Source: Actinoplanes sichuanensis (lineage in GTDB: Bacteria > Actinomycetota > Actinomycetes > Mycobacteriales > Micromonosporaceae). Taken from it: a DNA stretch of 64,000 bases. How positions within the stretch are numbered: position 1 is the first letter of the stretch; each line of letters begins with the position of its first letter. The notes below the pieces were generated by a model. The model did not search any database. It was not told the origin of the DNA and was given only the letters and a program-made list of their open reading frames with translations. A program made the translations under genes and the position numbers. Below, one piece after another: positions 32,235 through 40,366 of this stretch. The stretch lies in the NCBI RefSeq assembly GCF_033097365.1, contig NZ_AP028461.1, forward strand, positions 9,761,501 to 9,825,500, given 5' to 3'.

Positions 32235-33812
32235 CTATTCAGAAGCGGAGGAGACGAGCGGCCGTTCGGGCGCCAGGTCGACGGTCGACCGCAGCTTCGT
32301 CGGCTTCATCGCCACCGCGGCGATCACACCGACCACGGCCACCGCGGCCGAGATCAGGAAGATGTGCCCGGTCGCGTCGCCGTAAGCGACCCGAACCACG
32401 TGCTGGATCGTCTCCGGCAGGCTGCTCAGGTTGAGGCTGCCACCCGCGCTCGACGCCGTGCCGGCCGGCACGCCCATCGCGGTCAGCTGCTCGGTCATCG
32501 AGTCGGCGACGTGCCGGGCGAGGACCGCGCCGAGCACCGAGACGCCGATCGTGCCGCCGAGCGACCGGAAGAAGGCGACCGTGGAGCTGGCCGCGCCGAT
32601 GTCCTTGAGGGAGACGGTGTTCTGCACGGCGAGGACCAGGTTCTGCATCGACATGCCGACCCCGACGCCGACGACGGCCATCGCGGTACCGATGTACCAG
32701 AGCGGGGTGTCGTGGTCCAGGAACGAGAGCGCGGCGAACCCGGCGACCAGGGTGATCGTGCCGGCCACCACGTACGGCTTGATCCGTCCGCTCTTGGTGA
32801 TCGCCCGCCCGGCGAGGGTCGAGGAGACCAGCACGCCGCCCATCATCGGGATCATCAGCAGACCGGCCTCGGTCGGGCTGTAGCCCCGGCCGATCTGGAA
32901 GTACTGCCCGAGGAAGACCGAGCCGCCGAACATCGCCATGCCGACCGCCAGGCTGCCGATGATCGCCAGCGTCGTGGTGCGCTCCCGGACGATGGGCAGC
33001 GGCACGACCGGCTCGGCGACCCGGGACTCGACCCAGACGGCGAGTGCGAGCAGCACCACGCCACCACCGACCATGGCCGCGGTCTGCCAGGAGAGCCAGG
33101 CGAACGAGTCGTCCACGAAGGACACCCAGACCAGGATGACGCTGACGCCCGCGGCGATCAGGGAGGCGCCCAGGTAGTCGATCTTCACGTTCTCCCGGCG
33201 GATGACCGGCAGGTGCAGCGTCTTCTGCAGGACGATCAGGGCGATCACGGCGAACGGCGCGCCGATGAAGAAGCACCAGCGCCAACCGAGTGCGTCGGTG
33301 TCGACGATCAGGCCGCCGAGCAGTGGGCCGCCGACCGTGGCCAGCGCCATCACGCCACCGAGGTAGCCGTTGTAGCGGCCGCGCTCGCGGGGCGGGATCA
33401 TCGCGGCGATGGCGACCTGCACCAGCGCCTGCACACCACCCATGCCGAGGCCCTGGAAGGCGCGGGCGGCGATGAGCTGCTCGGTGTTCTGGGTGAAGCC
33501 GGCGATCAGCGAACCCAGGATGAAGATGACGATCGAGACCTGGACCAGGACCTTCTTGCTGTAGAGGTCGGCCAGTTTGCCCCAGATCGGGGTGGACGCG
33601 GTGGCGGTCAGCAGGGTCGCGGTGACCACCCAGGTGTACTGCGTCTGGGTGCCCTCGAGATCACCGATGATCTTCGGCAGGGCGGTGGAGACGATGGTGG
33701 AGCTGGCCATCGCCACGAAGAGCACGAGCAGAAGGCCGGACAGTGCCTCCATGATCTCGCGGTGGCTCATCGGGCCCTGCTGCTCCACCCGATCGACTTT
33801 GGTTGCGCTCAT
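32235..33812 (-). CDS. DHA2-family MFS multidrug exporter (EmrB/QacA type)
   Basis: 525 residues with fourteen predicted transmembrane helices. Signatures: GKLADLYSKKVLVQ (motif A), QGLGMGGVQALVQVAIA, PPRERGRYNGYLGGVMALATVGGPLLGGLI (motif C). It exports drugs or dyes by proton antiport. Its start overlaps the stop of the upstream MarR gene (ATGA), so repressor and pump are one unit. Confidence 0.94.
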   Translation of the reverse strand: MSATKVDRVEQQGPMSHREIMEALSGLLLVLFVAMASSTIVSTALPKIIGDLEGTQTQYTWVVTATLLTATASTPIWGKLADLYSKKVLVQVSIVIFILGSLIAGFTQNTEQLIAARAFQGLGMGGVQALVQVAIAAMIPPRERGRYNGYLGGVMALATVGGPLLGGLIVDTDALGWRWCFFIGAPFAVIALIVLQKTLHLPVIRRENVKIDYLGASLIAAGVSVILVWVSFVDDSFAWLSWQTAAMVGGGVVLLALAVWVESRVAEPVVPLPIVRERTTTLAIIGSLAVGMAMFGGSVFLGQYFQIGRGYSPTEAGLLMIPMMGGVLVSSTLAGRAITKSGRIKPYVVAGTITLVAGFAALSFLDHDTPLWYIGTAMAVVGVGVGMSMQNLVLAVQNTVSLKDIGAASSTVAFFRSLGGTIGVSVLGAVLARHVADSMTEQLTAMGVPAGTASSAGGSLNLSSLPETIQHVVRVAYGDATGHIFLISAAVAVVGVIAAVAMKPTKLRSTVDLAPERPLVSSASE

Positions 33813-34237
33813 CGTGAGGCCTCCAGGATCAGGTCGTTGGCGAATCGGTTGAGTGACGTGGTGAGCGTGGTGATCTCCGCGGGCGTCCAGTCGTGCAGTG
33901 CCGCGGTGATCTGCTTCTCGTAGCGGCTGCGGACCTCGTCGAGGACCGTGTTGCCCCGGTCGGTGAGCCGCAGGGTGCTGGCTCGCCCGTCGGCCGGATC
34001 GGCGATGCGGATCACCAGGCCGTCGCGGACCAGGCCGGCGACCGCCCGGCTGACCGTCGACGGGTCGAGCGCGTGGTCGGCCGCCAGCTCTTTCAGATGG
34101 CAGTTGCCGGCCGGCTCGTGGCGGCGGATCGCGGCCAGCATCCCGAGCGGCGCGATCGTGGGCTCCTGCTGTTTGAGCAGCCGGACGGCCTTGAGGAGGT
34201 CATGGAAGGCATCCATCAGTCCGCGCTGTTCGTTCAT
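33809..34237 (-). CDS. MarR-family regulator of the exporter operon
   Basis: 142 residues: LGMLAAIRRHEPAGNCHLKELAADHALDPSTVSRAVAGLVRDGLVIRIADPADGRASTLRLT forms the winged helix, flanked by dimerisation helices. GAGGAGG is 6 nt before the ATG. First gene of the marR-MFS operon, divergent from a TetR gene. The 8-bp-arm inverted repeat at 34280 is the likely binding site. Confidence 0.93.
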   Translation of the reverse strand: MNEQRGLMDAFHDLLKAVRLLKQQEPTIAPLGMLAAIRRHEPAGNCHLKELAADHALDPSTVSRAVAGLVRDGLVIRIADPADGRASTLRLTDRGNTVLDEVRSRYEKQITAALHDWTPAEITTLTTSLNRFANDLILEASR

Positions 34238-34279
34238 GACCGCCTCCTCGTGATGCTTGCTGCATACAACTATCTTCCT

Positions 34280-34302
34280 AAACTTGCCTGGTGTGCAAGT
34301 TT
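34280..34302. promoter_or_regulatory. Inverted repeat in the marR/tetR divergent promoter
   Basis: AAACTTGC-N7-GCAAGTTT, perfect 8-bp arms, in the 105-bp divergent space. TTGCAC at its edge could be the -35 of the marR-MFS unit on the minus strand. Either the MarR or the TetR protein could bind it. Confidence 0.7.
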
Positions 34303-34342
34303 GCTCATTGGGAACTGAATCACACGCCGGTACGCTCAGATC

Positions 34343-34951
34343 ATGAGTGCGGCGACCGAGCAGGGCCTTCGCGAGCGCAAGAAGGAGGCCACCCGTCAGG
34401 CCCTCTACGAGGCGGCGTTGCGGCTGGCTCTGGAGCTGGGGCCGGACCGGATCACGGTGGACGCCATCGCCGACCGGGCCGGTGTCTCCCGGCGGACCTT
34501 CTCCAACTACTTCGCGAACAAGGAGGAGGCGCTCTTCCACGCCGACCGGCGTCGCATGCTGCTGCTCTCCGGCCTGGTTCAGGGCCGGCCGGCGGCCGAG
34601 TCGCCGTGGACCGCGCTGACCGCGGCCGCCGCCGAGTTCTACGCCGGGCTGGGCGACCTCGATCCGGAGTGGATCGCGCAGAGCCGCCTGGTGCGGCGGC
34701 ATCCGTCGCTGGCCGCGGCGCAGGTGCAGACCTTCGCCGCGCTGGAGCGCGAGCTGAGCGACCAGGTCGCGGTCCGATTCAAAGATCAAGACCCATCGGG
34801 GGTACGGGCGAAGCTCGTCGCCGCGACCTTCCTGGCCGTGCTGCGGGTCTCGCTGAACGTCTGGCTGGAGCATCCGGCCGAGCGGAAGTTCTGGGAGGTG
34901 GCCCGCGAGGCACTGGAGATGGCGGGCCGGGGGTTCGCCGCCCAGACATGA
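34343..34951 (+). CDS. TetR-family regulator
   Basis: 202 residues: helix-turn-helix ALRLALELGPDRITVDAIADRAGVSRRTFSNYFANKEEAL, then a TetR ligand-binding helical domain (MftR-like C-terminus, GVRAKLVAATFLAVLRVSLNVWLE). TACGCT is 6 nt before the ATG and no Shine-Dalgarno is visible: likely leaderless. It is divergent from marR-MFS and may co-regulate that pump. Confidence 0.92.
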   Translation: MSAATEQGLRERKKEATRQALYEAALRLALELGPDRITVDAIADRAGVSRRTFSNYFANKEEALFHADRRRMLLLSGLVQGRPAAESPWTALTAAAAEFYAGLGDLDPEWIAQSRLVRRHPSLAAAQVQTFAALERELSDQVAVRFKDQDPSGVRAKLVAATFLAVLRVSLNVWLEHPAERKFWEVAREALEMAGRGFAAQT

Positions 34952-34955
34952 CGAA

Positions 34956-34992
34956 AGCGCGGCTCCGAGGTGGGGTTTCCCGGAGCCGCGCT
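34956..34992. terminator. Shared terminator between tetR and chitinase
   Basis: AGCGCGGCTCCG (34956-34967) pairs perfectly with 34981-34992 (12 bp, 13-nt loop), between two convergent genes. Confidence 0.75.
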
Positions 34993-35009
34993 GGTCTCGC
35001 CGAGGTGGA

Positions 35010-36449
35010 TCAGCCCTTGAAGCCGGCCAGGATCCGGGTGAACTCGAAGGACGTCTGGCTCACGTTGGTGCACTGGAACAGGGCGCCGGAGCAGGCGTTC
35101 CTGTCACGGTGCGCCTCCCACAGCGAGACGAAGCCGATGTGCTTGGCGTTGGCGTGGGCGACCAGGTCACGGGCGTCGGCCTGGGTGAAGACGCCGTTGT
35201 CGTCGTTCACGCCGATCATCGGGGTGACGCCGACCATCCGGTACGCGGCCGCGTCGCTGTTGCCGTAGATCGACTTGATCTGCGCCTGGGTCGAGTCGAC
35301 GGCCTGGATGGCGAGATCGCCGTAGTCCTGACCGGCCCGGCCGTAGTCCATCGCCATGATGTTGACCAGGTCGAGGTCGACTCCGGCGTTCTTGGCCGAC
35401 CTCACCACGTTCAGGCCGTCCGCGGTCAGGCCCTCGGGCAGCACCGGCAGGGTCAATGAGATCTTCAGACCCGGGTTCGCCTTCTGCAGCGCGGCCAGGG
35501 CGGTCGAGCGGCGGGCCACCGAGGCCGGGTCGGCCACCGCGGCACCCTCGATGTCCAGGTCGATGTACTTCAACCGGTACGCGTCGACGACCGCCTGGTA
35601 CTCGGCCTGCAGCGCGGACACGCTGGTGCACGCCTGGGCCGGCTCGACACCGGTGGCGCCGCCGAAGGACACCTTCACGTCGCCGCCGGCCGAGCGGATC
35701 GCCCCGATCTGGTCGGCGAACTGCTTCTGCCGCGGGTCGAACGCCGCGAACCAGCTGGCCTTGCAGCCCGCGCCGGTGACGAAGGCGAGGCTGAACGACT
35801 TCACGCCACCGCCGGCGGCCAGCGACGACAGGGTGGTCGCGCCGTTGGAGAGCAGACCCATGTCCACATAGGGCGCGACCAGCACGTCGCTGCCGGCCGG
35901 CGTGGTGGCCGTGGCGGTCGCGGTGGCGGTCGCCGTCTTCGTGGGGGTGGCCGTCGCGGTCTTCGTGGGGGTGGGCGTGGCGGTGGCGGTCTTCGTCGGG
36001 GTGGCGGTCGCGGTGGCCGGGGGCGGCGTGACCACGCCGCCCGAACAGGACGCCCCGTTGATCGTGCAGCTCGTCGGGTCGCCGCTGCCGGTCACGATGA
36101 ACCCGAACGAGACGGTCGCCCCGGCCGGGATCGTGCCGTTCCAGTTCGCGTTACCGGCCGTCTTCGAGGTGCCCGAGTTCGTGATGACGGTGTCCCAGTA
36201 GCTGGTCACCTTGGCCGTCGACGGCAGGCCGAAGACCAGCTTCCAGCCCTCGACGGCGGTCCCGCCGCTGTTGCGGATCGTGTATCGGGCCTGGTAGCCG
36301 GTGCCCCAGTCGCTGTCCTTGGCGAACGACGCGGTGAGTGAGGCCGGGCCGGCGGGCGTGGTCGCGGCGAGCGCAGCGCCGATGCCGCCGCCGACGGCCA
36401 GCAGCGCGGCCGACGAGTAGATGGCGAACCGCAGACGACTGCGTTGCAT
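35010..36449 (-). CDS. Secreted GH18 chitinase with CBM2
   Basis: 479 residues: signal peptide (1-29); CBM2 cellulose/chitin-binding module (about 30-135, DWGTGYQARYTIRNSGGTAVEGWKL, with disulfide Cys in SCTINGASC); a long Thr/Ala/Pro/Lys linker of ATATPTK-type repeats (about 140-188); and a GH18 catalytic domain with YIDLDIEG carrying Asp297, Asp299 and acid Glu301. It hydrolyses chitin by substrate-assisted catalysis. Upstream boxes resemble those of the LPMO gene. The linker DNA is itself repetitive. Confidence 0.95.
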   Translation of the reverse strand: MQRSRLRFAIYSSAALLAVGGGIGAALAATTPAGPASLTASFAKDSDWGTGYQARYTIRNSGGTAVEGWKLVFGLPSTAKVTSYWDTVITNSGTSKTAGNANWNGTIPAGATVSFGFIVTGSGDPTSCTINGASCSGGVVTPPPATATATPTKTATATPTPTKTATATPTKTATATATATATTPAGSDVLVAPYVDMGLLSNGATTLSSLAAGGGVKSFSLAFVTGAGCKASWFAAFDPRQKQFADQIGAIRSAGGDVKVSFGGATGVEPAQACTSVSALQAEYQAVVDAYRLKYIDLDIEGAAVADPASVARRSTALAALQKANPGLKISLTLPVLPEGLTADGLNVVRSAKNAGVDLDLVNIMAMDYGRAGQDYGDLAIQAVDSTQAQIKSIYGNSDAAAYRMVGVTPMIGVNDDNGVFTQADARDLVAHANAKHIGFVSLWEAHRDRNACSGALFQCTNVSQTSFEFTRILAGFKG

Positions 36450-36497
36450 GGGGGACTCCGATCGATCGAGGACGGAGTCGATTCTTCGACCGGATGG

Positions 36498-36536
36498 CTT
36501 AAGAGCGCTCCGGTCGTACCCTTAAGGATCTTTAAA
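36498..36536 (-). promoter_or_regulatory. Candidate regulatory region of the chitinase gene
   Basis: CTTAAG boxes at 36498 and 36521 (23 bp apart) with CCGG between, a TTTAAA at 36531, and an overlapping GAGCGCTC palindrome (36503-36510) resembling the core of LacI/CebR operators. The arrangement mirrors 20301-20328 before the LPMO. It partly overlaps the end of the upstream tetR gene. Confidence 0.4.
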
Positions 36537-37095
36537 TCGGTTTGGCACCCAGGCCGCCGATCACCAGGTTGAGGGCGCGGCGCCAGGCCTGGGGGTCGGC
36601 CGAATGCTGAGCGACGCCGGCGTTGGCCATCATCAGCAGCGCGAAATCGCGGCCGGTGAAGTCGGCGCGCAACCGACCGGCCCGCTGGGCGCGGGTCAGT
36701 ACGTCGACCGCCCGCTGGTAGGCGGCGGAGCGCAGGCCGGCCAGCCGTTCGTCGTCGTCGAAGGCCGAGGTGACCAGCAGCTCGGCCAGGCCACGATCGG
36801 TGGCCTGCAACTCACACACCCGGGTCAGGTAGCCGACGAAGGCGGCCCATGGGTCGGGATGGTCGAGCGCCTGCTCGGCGAGCTGGACCGCGGCGGTCAT
36901 GTGGCTCGCGAAGACCTCCGCGATCAGATGCCGCCGGCTGGGAAAACGCCGGTAGAGGGTGGCGTTGCCGACCCCGGCGCGTCGGGCGATCTCGTCCAGC
37001 GAGGCATCGAGACCCTGCTCGGCGAAGACCTCCCGCGCCGCGGCGAGCAGGGCCGCGCGATTGCGCCGCGCGTCCGCGCGCAGCCGGGTGGCCAT
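36532..37095 (-). CDS. TetR-family regulator
   Basis: 187 residues: RRNRAALLAAAREVFAEQGLDASLDEIARRAGVGNATLYRRFPSRRHLIAEVF is the DNA-binding part. The C-terminal domain (SBP/SCP-like, LAELLVTSAFDDDERLAGLR) is the ligand pocket. TATCCT lies 7 nt before the ATG, so it is probably leaderless. It is divergent from the dienelactone hydrolase by 89 bp, its likely target. Confidence 0.92.
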   Translation of the reverse strand: MATRLRADARRNRAALLAAAREVFAEQGLDASLDEIARRAGVGNATLYRRFPSRRHLIAEVFASHMTAAVQLAEQALDHPDPWAAFVGYLTRVCELQATDRGLAELLVTSAFDDDERLAGLRSAAYQRAVDVLTRAQRAGRLRADFTGRDFALLMMANAGVAQHSADPQAWRRALNLVIGGLGAKPI

Positions 37096-37184
37096 GCGCC
37101 ACAGGATACGACGTTCCGCGGGAAAGGCAGAGATCCGATGTTACCGTCCGCATGATCAGCATGAATGGTGCAGGAGGTGCGGGA

Positions 37185-37934
37185 ATGCCACAGATCGAGA
37201 TAGAGGTGCCGGCCGCGGACGGTTCGGCCGAGGCGTATTTCGTCACGCCGGAGCGCTCCGGGCCACATCCGGCGGTACTGATCTTCATGGATGCCTTCGG
37301 ACTCCGGCCGCGGCTCATGGAGATGGCGACCCGGATCGCCCGGGAGGGGTACGCCGTACTCGTACCGAACCTCTTCTACCGCGACGCCGGTGGTCAGCTG
37401 GTCACGTCGGAGGAGCTGACCGACCCGGAGAAGCGCGGAGCCGCCTTCGGCCGGCTGATGCCGATGATCAGAAACCTCACGCGCGAGCGGATCAGCGCGG
37501 ACACCGCCGCCTACTTGAACTTCCTGGCCGGCCGTGACGAGGTGGCGGACGGGCCGGCGGGGATCGTCGGCTACTGCATGGGTGGCCGGAACGCGCTGGT
37601 CGCGGCATCGGAGCACCCGAATCGGTTCGCCGTGTTGGCGAGTTTCCACGCCGGCGGGGTGGTCACCGACGGCCCGGACAGCCCGCACCTGGGTGTGCCG
37701 AACCTGACCGCGGAGGTCTATTTCGGACACGCTGACAACGACGGATCGATGACCCAGGAGCAGATCAAGGCGCTGGAGATCACCCTCGCCGAGGCCGGAG
37801 TGGAGTACACCTCCGAGCTCTACGAGGGCGCTCCGCACGGGTTCACGATGAGCGACACGTCGAGTCACCACCCGGAGGCCGAGAAGCGGCACTGGGCGGT
37901 GCTGCTGCCGCTGCTGGGGCGCACCCTCAGCTGA
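37185..37934 (+). CDS. Dienelactone hydrolase family protein
   Basis: 249 residues, alpha/beta-hydrolase of the DLH family. Nucleophile Cys131 in GYCMGGRNAL; Asp in GHADNDGSM and His in GAPHGF complete the Cys-Asp-His triad. It hydrolyses dienelactone or related esters and lactones. AGGAGGTG lies 5-6 nt before ATG 37185. TTCCGCGGGAA (37114-37124) between it and the divergent tetR is a weak operator candidate. Its stop overlaps the convergent VOC gene by 8 bp. Confidence 0.92.
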   Translation: MPQIEIEVPAADGSAEAYFVTPERSGPHPAVLIFMDAFGLRPRLMEMATRIAREGYAVLVPNLFYRDAGGQLVTSEELTDPEKRGAAFGRLMPMIRNLTRERISADTAAYLNFLAGRDEVADGPAGIVGYCMGGRNALVAASEHPNRFAVLASFHAGGVVTDGPDSPHLGVPNLTAEVYFGHADNDGSMTQEQIKALEITLAEAGVEYTSELYEGAPHGFTMSDTSSHHPEAEKRHWAVLLPLLGRTLS

Positions 37935-38349
37935 TGCAGAACTCGTTGCCCTCCGGATCGGCCATCGTGAACCACGCGTGCGGGCCCTGACTGGCCTCCC
38001 AGAGGAAGGTGGCGCCGCGCGCGACCAGCTTGTCGCGTTCGGCGTCCCGGTGGTCGGCGCCTACCCGGACGTCGACGTGCCAGCGGTTCTTGACGGTCTT
38101 GGCGGCTTCGTCGAATTGGAACAGGAGCCGCCGGCCGTTCTCCGGGTGCAGGATCGCCGCTCCGGTACGCCAGACCAGCTTCCCCCGGTGGTGGGTGGTC
38201 TCGTCGTCGGTGGCGTACCCCTTGGCGACCATGTCCTTGATGAACGCCTCGTCCTGGGGCTCCACGTTCCAACCGAGCGTCTCGGCCCACCAGTCGGCGA
38301 GGGTGTGCGGTTCGGTGCAGTCCACGGTGACCTGGAAGTCGTAAGCCAT
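37927..38349 (-). CDS. VOC (glyoxalase/bleomycin-resistance) superfamily protein
   Basis: 140 residues with paired beta-alpha-beta-beta-beta modules: DFQVTVDCTEPHTLADWWAETLGW at the start and HVDVRVGADHRDAERDKLVARGATFLWE, DPEGNEFCIS at the end, as in actinobacterial VOC proteins. Function unassigned. ATG 38349 is preceded by TAGCGT at 7 nt and no Shine-Dalgarno, indicating a leaderless message; GTG 38358 is an alternative. Confidence 0.88.
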   Translation of the reverse strand: MAYDFQVTVDCTEPHTLADWWAETLGWNVEPQDEAFIKDMVAKGYATDDETTHHRGKLVWRTGAAILHPENGRRLLFQFDEAAKTVKNRWHVDVRVGADHRDAERDKLVARGATFLWEASQGPHAWFTMADPEGNEFCIS

Positions 38350-38387
38350 GGACCGCACGCTACCGACGAATCAGGACAGCATCCGGC

Positions 38388-38738
38388 CTAATTGGCGTAG
38401 AGCCCGGGGAAATACCTGTCGATCGCGGTCACGTCGTACACATGCCGGACCTCATTGATCTTGTCGTTCGCCACGCCGAGGAACTCGACCAGGCGGGCCG
38501 TGCCGAACGGCGCCGCCAGGTCGTAGATCAGTGCCGCACCGTCCACCGCGTCGGTCCGGGCCACCACGGTGACTCCGTCCGCGAACGCGGCGATCCGGTG
38601 CAGCACCTGGAGCAGCTCCTCCTCGTCCACCGGCGCGTCGAGGTTCCACTCGGCCTCGACGTCCGGGGCGAGCAGTTTGCGTGCCCCGGTCAGGTCGTCG
38701 CTGGTCCACGACCTGACCCAGAAGTCCACCACGTCCAA
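38388..38738 (-). CDS. SnoaL-like (NTF2-fold) small protein
   Basis: 116 residues: VVDFWVRSWTSDDLTGARKLLAPDVEAEWNLDAPVDEEELLQVLHRI has the SnoaL/NTF2 opening helix pattern, followed by beta strands (VTVVARTDAVDGAALIYDLAAPFGTARLVEFLGV). Catalysis is uncertain. It begins (TTG 38738 or GTG 38732) only 5 nt after the deacetylase stop, so it is probably the last gene of that operon. Confidence 0.75.
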   Translation of the reverse strand: MDVVDFWVRSWTSDDLTGARKLLAPDVEAEWNLDAPVDEEELLQVLHRIAAFADGVTVVARTDAVDGAALIYDLAAPFGTARLVEFLGVANDKINEVRHVYDVTAIDRYFPGLYAN

Positions 38739-38743
38739 GTTTC

Positions 38744-40366
38744 TCAGCCGTTCAGCATGGTTTCGGCGCTCACGAAGGTGTAGCCGGCCTTGATGATGCC
38801 CGGTACGAGCTGCTTGAGGTAGTCGGTGCCGAGATACCCGTGGTAAAAGAGGCTCGCCACGCCGTCCCGGATCACCAGGTTGCGCTCGGCGCTGGCGACC
38901 AGGTCGGCCGGCAGCCGCGGCGGGTGCCCGTTGTAGGCGTCCGGCTCCACGTTGCCGATGTTCTCCGGCACCACGACCGAGCCGTACACGTCGCGGACCG
39001 TGTAGGGGAAGAACTGGCCGAACTGCCGGGGGTAGTCGTACTTGGCGCCGGTCAGCACACCCGGGAAGTAGAGGCCCCGGTCGTACCGCTTGCCGAACAG
39101 GGTGTTCGCCGCCTGGTAGTCGGCCGGGCTGGCCGCGTAGTGCGGGAACTCGAAGATCTTCGGGGTGCCGAGACCGGTGGCCGCGAAGACCGCACCGGAC
39201 GCGACCATCCGCGCGGTGGCCCAGGCGACCGAGTCCTCCTTGACCGGGCCGTCGTAGATCACCCGGTCGTTGGCGTCGACGTGCGCCATGAAGAACTCGA
39301 AGTCGTTGGCGCTGACCCCGTCGTACGGGTTGGCCACCGAGCCGTACTGGTGGGTGTAGCCGTGCATCAGCAGCGTGCCACCCTTGGCCTGCATGTACTT
39401 CAGGGCGGCGACCACCAGCGGCTTCTTCGCCAGGGTGTAGTCCTCGGCCTTGCCGCCGTTCAGGGCGCCCTTCGGGTCCCGGTAACGCGGGTAGACGGCG
39501 ACACTGAACGGCACCTTCTGCGACGACAGGTAGTCGGCGATCGCCTTCAGCTCGTCCGGGTCGGAGTCCGGGCCGATGTCCTCGATCCGGATCAGGGCCC
39601 GGTGCCGCTCCTTGGTGCTCGGCGCGAGGGCGTCGAACAGCAGGTCCGCGAAGATCAGGTACCGGTCGTCGTGGGTGACGTACGAGAACGGGATCTCACT
39701 GACGTAGGTCAGGTTGCCCGACCGCACCGCCCACGGCAGCGAGGAGCCGTCCGCACGCTTGGCCGCGGCCAGCGTGGTGACCTTCGCGGCGTCGGCCACC
39801 GACAGGTTCATCAGGCCCGACTTGTTGTCCGCGCCACGGGTCAGCGAGCGGCCCTTGTAGGACACCTCGGCCACGTCGGCGAAGTCGTAGAGACCACTGG
39901 TGAAACCGAACTTCGCGGCGAAACCGTCCAGTTTGGTCAGCTGCCAGATGTTGTCCCGGACCCAGATCACCGGCTTGGTGGTGGCGGCCACGTCGGTCAG
40001 GAACGCGGCCGGCAGCGGCTCGTCGTAGGTCGAGCCCAGGTAGATCAGCGCCGAGTGGTTCGCCAGGTCGCCGGCCTTGTAGCCGGTCACCGGAGCGGCC
40101 GTCCAGGAGCCGAAGTGCGAGCTCAGGTTCGCGACCTGGGTGGCGTAGACCTCGCCCAGCCAGCCGTAGTCGCCCGTGTTGTCGTACAACACCAGGGTCT
40201 TGGCCGTGCCCCCACCGGGAGCCGCCTTGCCGGTCTTGACCGACGAAGTGGTCGCGGTCGCGGTGGCGGCGTCCGCCTCCATGGTGCTGAAACCGACGGC
40301 GGCGACCGCGGCCGCGGCGGCACCGGCGGCGAGAACGTTGCGACGGGAAACGATGGCGTTACGCAT
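38744..40366 (-). CDS. DUF2334 polysaccharide deacetylase-like protein (YdaL-like), Tat-exported
   Basis: 540 residues. The N-terminus SRRNVLAAGAAAAAVAAVGF is a twin-arginine-type signal. An amidotransferase-like N-terminal region (VLYDNTGDYGWLGEVYATQ) is followed by DUF2334 (about 250-540): RALIRIEDIGPDSDP with catalytic-type Asp pair, GTLLMHGYTHQYG with metal His, FEFPHYAAS and SLFYHGYLG. Bacillus subtilis YdaL belongs to this family and acts in an exopolysaccharide locus. The start overlaps the epimerase stop (TGATG). It should modify an exported amino-sugar polymer. Confidence 0.85.
   Translation of the reverse strand: MRNAIVSRRNVLAAGAAAAAVAAVGFSTMEADAATATATTSSVKTGKAAPGGGTAKTLVLYDNTGDYGWLGEVYATQVANLSSHFGSWTAAPVTGYKAGDLANHSALIYLGSTYDEPLPAAFLTDVAATTKPVIWVRDNIWQLTKLDGFAAKFGFTSGLYDFADVAEVSYKGRSLTRGADNKSGLMNLSVADAAKVTTLAAAKRADGSSLPWAVRSGNLTYVSEIPFSYVTHDDRYLIFADLLFDALAPSTKERHRALIRIEDIGPDSDPDELKAIADYLSSQKVPFSVAVYPRYRDPKGALNGGKAEDYTLAKKPLVVAALKYMQAKGGTLLMHGYTHQYGSVANPYDGVSANDFEFFMAHVDANDRVIYDGPVKEDSVAWATARMVASGAVFAATGLGTPKIFEFPHYAASPADYQAANTLFGKRYDRGLYFPGVLTGAKYDYPRQFGQFFPYTVRDVYGSVVVPENIGNVEPDAYNGHPPRLPADLVASAERNLVIRDGVASLFYHGYLGTDYLKQLVPGIIKAGYTFVSAETMLNG

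Noticed and set aside
32223..33923. Plus-strand frame opposite the DHA2 exporter
   Set aside because: It is Asp/Gln/His/Arg-rich, with no domain, and mirrors a clear membrane transporter.
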